Shown piece after piece: positions 25,901-37,900 of a stretch of DNA of 64,000 nucleotides (the first letter of the stretch is position 1; the number at the start of each line of letters is the position of its first letter). Source of the stretch: Bedellia somnulentella (taxonomy: Eukaryota; Arthropoda; Insecta; Lepidoptera; Bedelliidae); assembly GCA_963576735.1 (NCBI GenBank), contig OY755189.1, positions 5,060,622-5,124,621 on the forward strand. The letters are read 5' to 3'. The translations under genes and the position numbers were made by a program. The notes beneath the pieces are model-generated. The model was not told the DNA's origin and searched no databases. It was given only the letters and a program-made list of their open reading frames with translations.

Positions 25901-28900
25901 TGTAAGGGTGGAGAGAGGTGTGTCGGGATAATACAAATCACAAGTCTCTATCTTCACAATCAAAATCAATGGTGTGTATTTAAATAAATAAGTAGCAATG
26001 TATTTGAATGGACGAAAGTCATATTTTGGCCCCTTCGCAGTGGAGACCTTCGGTCCAAGGGGTTCAGGTGCGAGTAGATTTCTTAACTATTATCCCTTGG
26101 GCTGGCACATAATTTGCTCAAAGTGTCAGTATTGCTATACAACCAGCCTCTTGAAAATCCTTACCCCAGCGGCAGTAATTTAGTAAATATTTTTTATATT
26201 CTTTAATTTTGTATCTGATGTAAATACGTTCTATTAATAAGTTGTAAATTTTATATGTAAATAATAAAATAAAATATTTTATATGTGTACCACGGTCCAC
26301 GATTACAGTGTATATTTTATATATTGGTATATGCTTTTACTCGAAGAAAAAGTAAGTAACACAATGATAAAAACAACGTTTATTTCTTTACTTTTATGCT
26401 AAAAAAACGTGTTGGCTGAAATTATCATTACCAAAAGCGTTGGTTGGTTGGTTGGTAGGTTCCAATTCTACTATCCCGACAAAATTGGCTAGCCAGAGGT
26501 CATAGAATGACATACTGTGCGGACGGATTCAATTAAACCTTTTAAACTCTGCTTCCCACCGCGCACACCGTGCTCGTCTTATGGCTTCTGCAGAGCCTGA
26601 GTCGCGTTATTGGTTGAATGCGTTACCATCTGAGGCGATTGGTACCCTTCTCAATAGGTCTACTTTTTGTTTGGGGGTCTCTCTGAGAATTGGTGCCCAA
26701 ATCAATGAAATTCATCGCTGCCGCTGTGGAGTGCAAGTCGATCAACAGGGTCACCACGGTCGTTTATGCCCCCGCAGTGCAGGTCGCCTGTCACGCCATG
26801 CTGCCCTCAACGGTGCGTCCATGTACCAGCTGTTTTGGAACCCCCTGACTTGACGCGGGACGATGGCAAGAGTTCAGCATGACTTTGTTGCCTTGGAGGA
26901 ATGGCAGGGCGTTTATATGGGATGCAATGTGTGTTGATACCCTAGCGCCTTGCCATTTATCAGGGTCGGCATCGCGAACAGATGCTAATGCAGCCAATGC
27001 CGAGAGTTTCAAACGTCGAAAATATTCTGGTTTATTGAATGATTATAATTTTATTCCATTCACCGTTGAAACTCTCGGCACATAGGGCTACGAGGCGAGG
27101 GTTTTCTTAAAAGATCTCTCAGCCCGCCCAGTAGAAGTCAGTGGTGATCCTAAGGCTGGCAGCTACCTCGGCCAACGAATAAGTATAGCCATTCAAAGAG
27201 GAAATGCTCCCAGTATTTTAGGCACGATACCGTTCTGCGAGAGCGATGAATTTCATGAAATTTTCCATCTATAGTAGGTATTTATTTAGTTTTATATTTT
27301 AATTTAGGTTGTAAATTGTCTATGCAAATCCGTAGAAGGGCTAGCCAGAGCTAGGGAATTAAAAATTCCTCAGCCACTTTTGGAAGTTGCGTGGGGAAAA
27401 GATGGTGATATAAAGGTTGTTGGTGATGGGTCTCCAACCGCATCGCCGAAAAATCCCTTAAAAGCCCCAATACCGTTAGTCACCTCTTACCTTACACTTA
27501 CACCCACCGGAAGAAATGGGGTAGTGCTATTCTAAGCCGGCACTACACAGCTAGCCACACATACTCACGGCTATTAATCCCTAGAAGAGGAAGCCAGAGC
27601 TAAGGAATTAGAAATTCCTCAGCCACTTTTGGAAAATTTAGTGGGGAAAAGATGGTATAGTAAAGGTTGTTGGTGATGGGTCTCCAACCGCATCACCCAA
27701 AAATCCCTTAAAAGCCCCAATACCGTTAGTCGCCTCTTACGTACACCCATCGGTAGAAACGGGGTAGTGCACGGCAAAGCCGACACTACACGGCAAAATC
27801 TATGTAAATAATTTAAATTATTCTTGAATAAATTTAACGTCATTACCAAAAATATAACCAATATAACATACCTTAATGAAATCAAAGGTCTTGGTGAGCA
27901 TGACTATGGCAGCAGCTCGCTCCTGCCAGATCATTCTCCAGAAGTCAACGACGGTTTCCTCCGTGGGTCCCTGCGTCACTATGTATGCATTTGGTTTCAA
28001 TATACTCTGGGGACGAAAAAAGAGATAAGTGAATAAATGTGTATGGAATTATAACATATCTAGTTAGCCCTAAAGTAGGTACTGAAGTGCTATCTTGTAT
28101 TATAATGTTATACCTTGACTGCTGTGTAGTGTCGGCTTTGAATAGCACTACCCCATTTCTTCCGGTGGGTGTACGTAAGAGGCGACTAACGGTTTTGGGG
28201 TTTTTAAGGGATTTTTGAGCGATGTGGTTGGAGACCCATCACCAACAACCTCTATTTTTACCATCTTTTTCCCACTCACATTTAAAAAATGGCTGAGGAA
28301 TTTCTAATTCCTTAGCTCTGGCTACCCCTTCTAGGGATTTACAGCCGTGAGTATAAGTAAGTAAGTACCTTGACGATATAATAAATTATACACACATATA
28401 TAAAGAACATCAAAATTTATTTACTAGGTGGGCATAACTATTAAGACGGAGTTTTGTTTACAGTAGTTTTTCTTAGAAACTTTTAAGGTATTTTTATTCC
28501 ACAATGGTAACATTCCTCCAAAATTATTGAACATGATGCAAAGTATAATTGAGATCGGTCCAGCTGTTAAGGAGGAATGCTGTCACAATTCAAATACAAA
28601 AGACTAATATTATCATAACAGTAATTTATAATTCGCAGCAAAGTTCTAAAATAAATTGTTTCCCTCTGAAATCAAAATTTTCCTACAAAAACCCACTTTT
28701 ATTGTAATTCCAATCACAAGAGGCTACGTGCTTCAAGTTCAAGTGACCCGACCCTCCAACAGTTACTCGATATCATCAAATGTTATGGCTTCAATAAAAT
28801 CAGCCTTTTCTTTATTGAAATCAATGTACTCGGACTTTTGTTAACCCTAAGCCCAAAATACTGGAAACAATACATAAAACGTTACGCTTTATCGACTTGT

Positions 28901-31900
28901 GATAACTTTTTATTGTACTGTAAATTGGGGAGGAGATAAACGTTCAGTTGTTTTAGAAATGGTTAAACGAATCCGGTTGAATTTGAAATGATCATTAGAT
29001 TTCCATACTTATACTCAGCTATTTGTACTAAAAAGGGATGAACACAGCTTCAAACAATTCGTGAGCTATTTAAGAAGATTAAAAGTGAAAAATATAGAAC
29101 AAATTAGTTTTTTCTGGTAAATTTAAATTTCTAGGCATTTGATATATTTTGTAATACTGCTTTTGTATACTAATTATAGTAGAGATCTTTGAAAATATTT
29201 AAAAAAGATTTAAACTCACTATTGCATTATTTTATTAAACTCAAACGTTTACGCCGTATATCCCCGAGGGCGTTGGCAGAGGTACTAATACTTTGAACAT
29301 CACGTGACATTATCACCTGGTGTTCAGAGTACCCACATTTTGCTTGGACAGTGTACTCACGTGATAGGGGGCAGGTCTATCGCCGTTTTGTGCGAATACA
29401 CTGTCACATCACTAAGTACAACTCAGCCATGTGGTTTTCCTCACGATGTTTTTCCTCCGTTCACAACCATGATAAATTAATCACACATATTTCCTTAGAA
29501 AAGACAAATTGATGTGAGCCCAACTGTTGACCCCTCATCGTCTGCTCGATAAGCTGTGTTCTACCCACTGAGCTGTCACAGTTAAAATATGCTTAATTGG
29601 ATTCCATACATATTCACAATGAATATATTATATAGGTAATTATGAAATAAACTTACATCTATGTAGGAAGCGTTTATATAATCAGAATCTGGCTCCTTCT
29701 CTACCGTGCTTAGCACCACTCGGTTGTAGTCATCTGTTTAAACAAATACAAAAACAATACAATACAAAAATAATACATTTACAATTCAATATAAAAGCTC
29801 TTCAAAGTTTTTTTTGCAAAGCAGTTTTTATCCAAACCAAGGCTTCTTCTTAGCCTAAAGTATCTGATTATCCAACGATCAAAAGTTTAAACTTTAAAGT
29901 AAGGTACTCAATAAAGAAGTTTAAAACAAAGTATCTGTAACTTTTAAGTAATAATAAGTAAACAGAGCTAAGATTAAGCTTTCTACAAAATTAAGTTTTG
30001 TAGTCTTTACTCTGAGATCGTAGCAATACTATTGCCTCGTAGACATAAAGTTTTGTAGCAAAATAACTTGTTAAGAATCTCAGGAGTGTTGAGCTCTTTA
30101 TAATCAATTCGACAAGTTTATTTTCTGCAGGTGTGTAATAAAGCTTAACTTTAAGCAGGGTGAACTACTTTTAGCCATTCTTTTTAGAATGCATATATGG
30201 GAAGCATAAAAAATAACTGAAAACTAAAAGTAACAGCGTCAATACTTACAAGGAATTACTTTCTGATTTTGATTCTTATGTATATTTGACTTTTTGGTTG
30301 CGTGTCTACATGAGTGTGTCTCCACTTTAACAGCAGTCTGAAACAAACAAAATAATTTAGTTAATAACGCACTGTCTATAAATTTAGTGGATAAAGTGGG
30401 TCCATACATACATACATATACTCATGTCATTAGTTTCCAATGGGGTAGCTAAATACTATCGATCACCACTCCGTACAATCCTGGCATACCTCTTGAGCTT
30501 CATCTACCTTGTTAAATATTTCAAACTTTAATTGGGGGCTTTTTAAGTGATTTTTGGGCGATGTGGTTAGAGACCCGTCACCAAAAAAATTTATTATTAC
30601 TATCTTTTCCCCTTCCAAAAGTGACTGAGGAATTTCTCATTCCAAAGCTCTGGCTACCCCGTTAAGGGATTTATAGCCGTGAGTATATGTATGTATGTAT
30701 ATGTATGTTTAATTATTTCGAGTTTAGACCCCGCACGTCACTTTTTCAAGTACTTTTAACATTGCCTTACACATGAGCATTATAAATATCTTTCACCGAT
30801 TAACTATCATCCATATACGCTATAACTATATAAATTTTAAAGCAAAAACATATAGATTTTAAAACCTCCTGTTTTTAAATTCGGTTGAAAAGCAAGTTAA
30901 ATTTCAAATCACGCTGTCGCCGCCATGTAGAATAAAATTGAAACTGTGAAATCATGTTTGGTTGAAAGCTTTTGAATGTAAGGCATTGCGGTGCGCCTGT
31001 CGGCTTCCAAACAACGAATATTTTATAACAACATTGCTGTGTTTAGGTAACCGTTTCATTTTTCTTTTATATGATAACTAACTGAACCGGCAAACGTTAC
31101 TTTTCGGTATTCGTTATTTTTAATCTATAAAATTAGAATAAAATGTTAGAGGTGGACAACCCATATCACGTAAGTGTAAAAACAAAAATAGGTAAAAAAA
31201 CTTTTTAAGTTAAACGGTTTTATTATTAACATACAGAGAAATGTTTAAGATAAATGTACTAAAAACTAAAAATAATAATAAAATAGATACAGTCGTGGGA
31301 ATTACATACATATGCATAGACTAGACTAAAATAAAACCGTGGGGCACGTCAATTGTCTTCAATCGTTGATTAAAATGTTTGTTTTGTAATGTTACACTAT
31401 AATTGGGCAGTTGTTCAACCGACAACGATGGACATGTGATAAATAGGGCAGAATGTGGAAACAAGCTAGCAAGCTCGATTATAAGCGAGTTTTAGGGTTT
31501 CATAGTGTTGAGCGAGTAGTACTTTTATCATATGTTTTGTCGATTAAAGACAAAAAATGCAAGCAGTAATCCGATTCATCGCCAGCCAGCAGTGTAAGTT
31601 TCCAACGAGAAACTAGTTGAAACATCTCTTTTATTTACATGGAATGTATGACTATTGGAATTTCCATGAGCAAGAAAATAGTAAGTAATTTCCTCCCCGT
31701 CTGCGGGCCAACTGCCCAAGGACGAATTAAACGTTTCTTCTATCGCACATTAAGTCGATAATTTGTAGACTATTGACGAGCCCCACGGTTTTATTTTTGT
31801 CTAGTCTATGCATATGTATGTAATTCCCACGACTGTATCTATTTTATTATTATTTTTAGTTTTTAGTACATTTATCTTAAATATTTCTCTGTATGTTAAT

Positions 31901-34900
31901 AATAAAACCGTTTAACTTAAAAAGTTTTTTTACCTATTTTATTTTCTAGTTTTTAGTTTTTATTTCGCATTCTGTTTAATTCATATAGTGCTTCATTATT
32001 GCAAGGTGTCTTGCCCGTTAGTTTATTGCAGTCCAACTCCTCTACACGTAGTCCCTGCAAAGATCTGACTCTACTAAGAGCCACGTAGGCTTGACCTTCT
32101 TCAAACAGTTTCGCACCTAAGTATACGACTGCGTAATCCACAGTGCTGCCCTGCATTTTATGTATTGTAGAAGATGATAGTATTAAAGGCAACATTCTTT
32201 TTTTCTAAATTTAAATCTTATTACTATATGCCATTTAGTGGCTGCGCCCATCTAAAATATTGATCTGGTATAGTGCACTGTATGGCGACCATCTGAGATT
32301 TTAATTTTGCATAGTAAATTGTATTCTACTTGGTGAGACCTTTCATTTGATACCCATGTTGATGGGGTTGAAATAAAACCTAAGTTATCCGCCATTTTGT
32401 AGAGGCCGCCATCTTGGATTTTAATTTTATATTGTACATTGTATTCTACTGGTTGAGCACATTCATTTGATACCCATATTGATGGGATTGATAAAACCTA
32501 CGTTATCCGCCATTTTGTAGCGGCCGCCATCTTGGTTTTTTTTTTATAGTATATTGTATTCTGCTTGTTGAGCCCTTTCATTTGATACCCATATTGATGG
32601 GATAAATAAAACGTAAATTATCCGCCATTTTGTAGCGGCGGCCATCTTGAATTTATAATGATAATGAATAAATATAATTGTATTGTCACCAAAATCCAAA
32701 GTGTATACAAAATTTCAGATTAATCGGTTGATAGGAAGAGGGTGAAATTTGAATTACTAAATTTGACCCAAGAATAAAGAAACAAACGGGGTGAGCTAAA
32801 TAAAACCGTTTAAAAATATAAACCTATTCTCAGACGTACCAAATGTGTGTGCAAAATTTGCTTTAAATTGGTTCAGTGGTGTTGGGGGAGTTTGGGGACA
32901 AACATATTATAACAAGAAAGGAATATAAAATATTACTAAACATTGATGTAGTTGGTTAAGGAAATTTAAATTTTAAGGCTAGTGTTACCCCTTTTTTGGA
33001 TTTATACCCGTGATATGTATAAGTAAGTATGTGTGTTGGTACTTTGCGACTATAAACTAGCTTCATGGATTTACTGAGTATGCGGTATAGATTTTTTTTA
33101 TAATCGAGATTTAAAATAAATTTGAAATCCTAATACTATACTAATACCTATTTTCTGTGTGCTGAGACAGTAAACTTCCGCCTTGAAAACTCCTTTAGGC
33201 CTAGCCAACAAATGACCGTCACGACTAGTATTGTATCCAACAGTAAAACTTATTATAATAAAGCAAGCTTTGACAAACTTCTTGCAGTATAAGATTTGCT
33301 GGTTTACTAACAACTTTGCATATTTCATGTGACGAGTTATGTAGTGTGAGTAGTGCTGACTCACATGATATAATTTAATCTCATCTTGTCCTCGAGCTAT
33401 TACGCAACTTGTCGGCTTTAACTCAATAGTTCATCTTTATTATTTCAATCCTGCATTTCACATTGAGGACAAAAACTATATTTGTTTATGAAAATATTTT
33501 TTTATAATTAATAGAGTCAATGTGGATGGTAACGTTAATGTTGTGGACACATACAGGTAATAATTTATAAGTAAATTAAGCTTGAATGGTTTTCAGATTA
33601 GCGATCATTAGTCTCTGCCTACCCCAATTGAAACTGATTGCGAGAGAAATACAGTACGTATGTATGTAAAACTCCTTGTTTATACCGGATATTCTAAAGG
33701 AGTGCCAGCTGTCCTTCTAATAAATAAAGGAAAGAAAAATTTCGACACCGGCGGGGATCGAACCCGCGACCTCGGGTATACGCCCCCGTCGCTCTGCCAA
33801 TTGAGCTACAGTGTCAATGGCTTCCTTTAATTCTTCTATTTCAATTCCATGACAATCCTTTGTTTATGCACTTTTTAAACTCTCGCAGTTTGTAGTTTGT
33901 TGTAATATCACGTGAGTGGTTTTTAAAGTATTCGTTGGTTAATCCCGATTGTTATCTATACTTATAATAAATCTGTAGAGAGGTCAATTCTGTACATGAA
34001 ATATATTTTCAAAATAACTATCACAGGTGATTAGTGATCGATACTGATGCCGAAAATGCAATCAGTAAAATTTGAGTCTGTCTGTCTGTCGGTTTGTATG
34101 TTTCTCATGGAAACAAAAACTGTACGACGGATTTTAACGAAACTTGGCACAATTATTTTTCATACTCCTGGGCAGGTTATAGTATACTTTTCAACAGAGT
34201 AGTGAAGGGGAAGTGGGAAAACGGAAGAAGTTCTCCATTTTTTAAGCTTCCGTCGCATATGCAGCCTTAATGGTTAAAGTTACATTGATATCATGTATGA
34301 CGGAAAGATTATTCATAAAATTGTCTAAAAAATATCCCGCAACAGTATATGTTTATCTATTATGATTGTCTCACAAAAACACGTGTAACTCCTGATACCT
34401 TTGCAGTTCGGAGCATTCTGATTATATTTGATTACTCTTACGTTTATAATACTCTCACTAGATATATACTGGTGTTTCTAATCGGTAGAGACAAGCCATC
34501 GCACCCGTGACCAAAACCAATTTTTTACTAATTTACATATTACATTGATTGAATTGACCTCTCTACAGATTTACTATATAATAAGTAAAGATAATCCACA
34601 CATGAGGTTTTCATGACCAAAAACATTCAAATAAGCTTAGTAACATGGAAAACGAAAAACTTTAATTTAATTGATTAGGAAGCCTTTTTGTTTCTTTTAA
34701 TTATATGTGTATTACATGTATTATTAATAGTATGAGCTGTGTAGTGTGGGCTTAGAATAGTACTACCCCATTTCTAGCCATGGGTGATCAAGAGGTCTAA
34801 GGATCTAAGGGTATAGGGGTAAGTGATTTTTGGGCGATTTAGTTGGAGATCCGTCACTATTAATTACTTATTACTCTCCCTTTTATCGTATTCCTCGTAT

Positions 34901-37900
34901 CTTTTCCCTACTTAACTTCCTAAAGTGGCTGAGAAACGTCTCATTCCAAAGCTCTGGCTACCCCGTTTAGGTATTTATAGCCGCGAGTATATGTAATTTT
35001 ACAGTATAAATATTTGAGAGTAGTATTTCTAGCTATTATTTGGTTGTTTAACAAATAATTATACAGGACAAATCAATGTACCTAACGAATAACAACGACA
35101 TGTGCTTGCACATAAATATAAGCAAAACCGATGAGCATCAAAATTGCGAAAGCGAAAATTATGTTCAAATTAAATCAGTGTACTCTGACAGGAATAATCG
35201 AATATTTGATACATGATTGATGTAAATTTATGCTCGGCAAACTGATAAATTAATTAGGATACCTGGAAATTTGTTTTCATATTTTGAAAGTGATACACAT
35301 TGATTTTGACGGTGATATTAATCCGATGTAATCTAACACATTGCTTCCGTTAAGTTTATTATTATATTAATATTATAATACTTGATTAAAGCTGTGTTCA
35401 TACGGATGTGCACACGGTTAATATAGTTAAATGAAAAGAATAGCAGCCGCTTTGTTTGTCTGTAGTCCGGTCAATTTAGGCCTAAAATAAGGAGGAAGGT
35501 TACATAAATTCATAAGAAGCTGAAAATTGGCACAATTGTTCAAAACATGATTATAAATGAAACCTCAAAAGTCCCCATCGTTCCGAGGTGTGCTAAAAAT
35601 TTTACACGAGGTCAAAGGTAAAAAAAATGAGTTTTTTGCGATTTTAAGCGAAACGGTGAGTTTTTTTTGCAAAATCACCCCGGTACAAAATTGTAGATCA
35701 GAAAATTCTCTACAAAAAAGATATCAATTTTTTTTTCCTAAAAGCCACCATTTTGAAGATATAACGCGTTGAAAAGTTCGATCATTGGTAATCTTCATAC
35801 TTTGCACATGTACGCCACGTATGAACATCACTTATAAGGTGTTATAACTTAAATTTATTTGCTATTGGTGATTGTAACTGTTTTCTATACAATATAAGTT
35901 AAATTATGAAAACTACTTACTTACTTGCTTAGATAAGTTGCGATACGCAACTTTTGTTACAAATAGCTTCTTTACCTCCAACCTCAGTAGCTGCTCACCA
36001 ACATTTATTTCGGGTATATTACCAAGTTCAAGTGTGGCTTGGTAATCAGCTGGACCCTAAAGACTGGGGTTGGAAGTTGGTCGACAATACATTAGAGCCA
36101 GTTCTAACTTTACTTCCACCAGCACCTGAGAAACTTCTCAACTCAATATTTTGCAACTGTAAAAAAGGTTGTAATGCTAAATGTGGATACAGAAAAGTTG
36201 GACTGTTTTGTTCCCTGGCATGCACAAACTGCCAAGGCCGATCGTGCTCTAATGTTGAGTCAGCTAATCTAGAAGACTCATATGATACCAATGAGGAATC
36301 GCTAGTGGGACAGTTTATCTGTGAAATAGAAGAAAAAGAAGAAGAAGATGAACAGGAAGAAGAACAAGAAGAAGACGAAGAACAAGAAACAGTAATCCTG
36401 GAAAATTACGAATCAGACGAGGAATATTAATCATTTCATTTCTAATTACACCGCCATTATTTTAACCAACCGATATGTACAATAATATTTTACAATAGTT
36501 TTAAAACAAATAAAATCACTGCAGACCCGTGGAATAGGCCTACAGGGGATACCACGTTAAAATAAAACGCGCTAAGTACATAAATAGGTGGCGTGGAAAC
36601 GTGTGCAAAGTATGAAGATTACCAATGATCGAACTTTTCAACGCGTTATATCTTCAAAATGGTGGCTTTTAGGATAAACAATATTGGTATATTTTTTGTA
36701 GAGAATCTTCTGATCTACAATTTTGTACCGGGGTGATTTTGCGAAAAAACTCACCGTTTCGCTTAAAATCGCAAAAAACTCATTTTTTTTACCTTTGACC
36801 TAGTGTAAAAATTTTAGCACACCTCGGAACGATGGGGACTTTTGAGCTTTCATTTATAATCATGTTTTGAACAATTGTGCCAATTTTCAGCTTCTTATGA
36901 ATTTATGTAACCTTGAATGTATAAATTGACCGGATTACTGTCTTTCTGTCAGTTCTGTCGGTTTTCTAAAAAACCTGCATCCATTATGATGGGAGTTTAC
37001 TGTCAAGAAATTTGATGTTAAAGGATTTATATATTTTTTTACGAGTGCTCAATGTAATTTTTCGTTTATTCAAATAAGATTTTAGGATTTTGATTTTTTT
37101 AGTATATTCTATTCTAGTAGCAGAAATTGATTAACATTGTCGCAAAAGCATCTCAACGAGTTATGTTATTTTTGAATTTCTTTACTGATTAAAACACAGG
37201 AAGTCACAAAACAGTAGCTAATTAATGTATTAATAAAATACACCGATCTAAAACAAAAAATGGTAACAATAACAGAAAAAAACCATTGTATTTTCAGTCA
37301 TAGACTTGCCATTCATGCCGCATGTTCTAGAAGATATAGCAAAGGTATATTCTTTTTAATGTGACAAGTGTGTAGAAATTCAGAGATCACGCCGTTCACA
37401 GCAATGGAAACTAATTGCGTGAGAAATATAGTATGTATGTTATGTATAGTATGTTGTTTAATTTAGAAAATTTATTCTTGTATGTATGTATGCAAATCTC
37501 GTTGTTCACACCGGATATTATAAAGGAGTGGCAGTTGTTGTGTAATTATTTTATAATTAATTAATTAATGGAAAGTGCATGTTTAATTTCTCTAATAGCG
37601 TTAACAACCCTTATACATAAACGCATAGACCATACTTTGGAACACACAGCGGCGTAAACATACCGTACAAACATAAACTCACAACTATAAATCCCTAGAA
37701 GGGGCAGTTAGAGCCAAGGAATTAGAAAATCTTCAGCCACCTTTGGAATTAAGTGGGAAAAAGGTGGTAAAAAAAAGGTTGTTGGTGATTGGTCTTCCAC
37801 CACATCGCCCAAAAATCCATTAAAAAGCCCCAATTCCCTTAGTCGCCTCTTACGTATACCCGCGGGAAGAAATGGGGTAGTGCTATTCTAAGCCGACACT

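Larger units (their letters stand above)
22911..27871 (-). other. Ptp99A-like intron between exons 4 and 5
   Basis: Nearly 5 kb holding family A copies, a split family B SINE, the 90-bp direct repeat and the LINE ORF fragments. 24121-25000 shows nothing recognisable. Confidence 0.7.

Noticed and set aside
28656..28844. 62-codon plus-strand frame
   Set aside because: Composition not coding-like and no supporting signals.
37380..37545. A separate gene near GGAAACTAATTGCGTGAG
   Set aside because: Matches the tail region at 33600-33720; treated as repeat-derived without clear ends.
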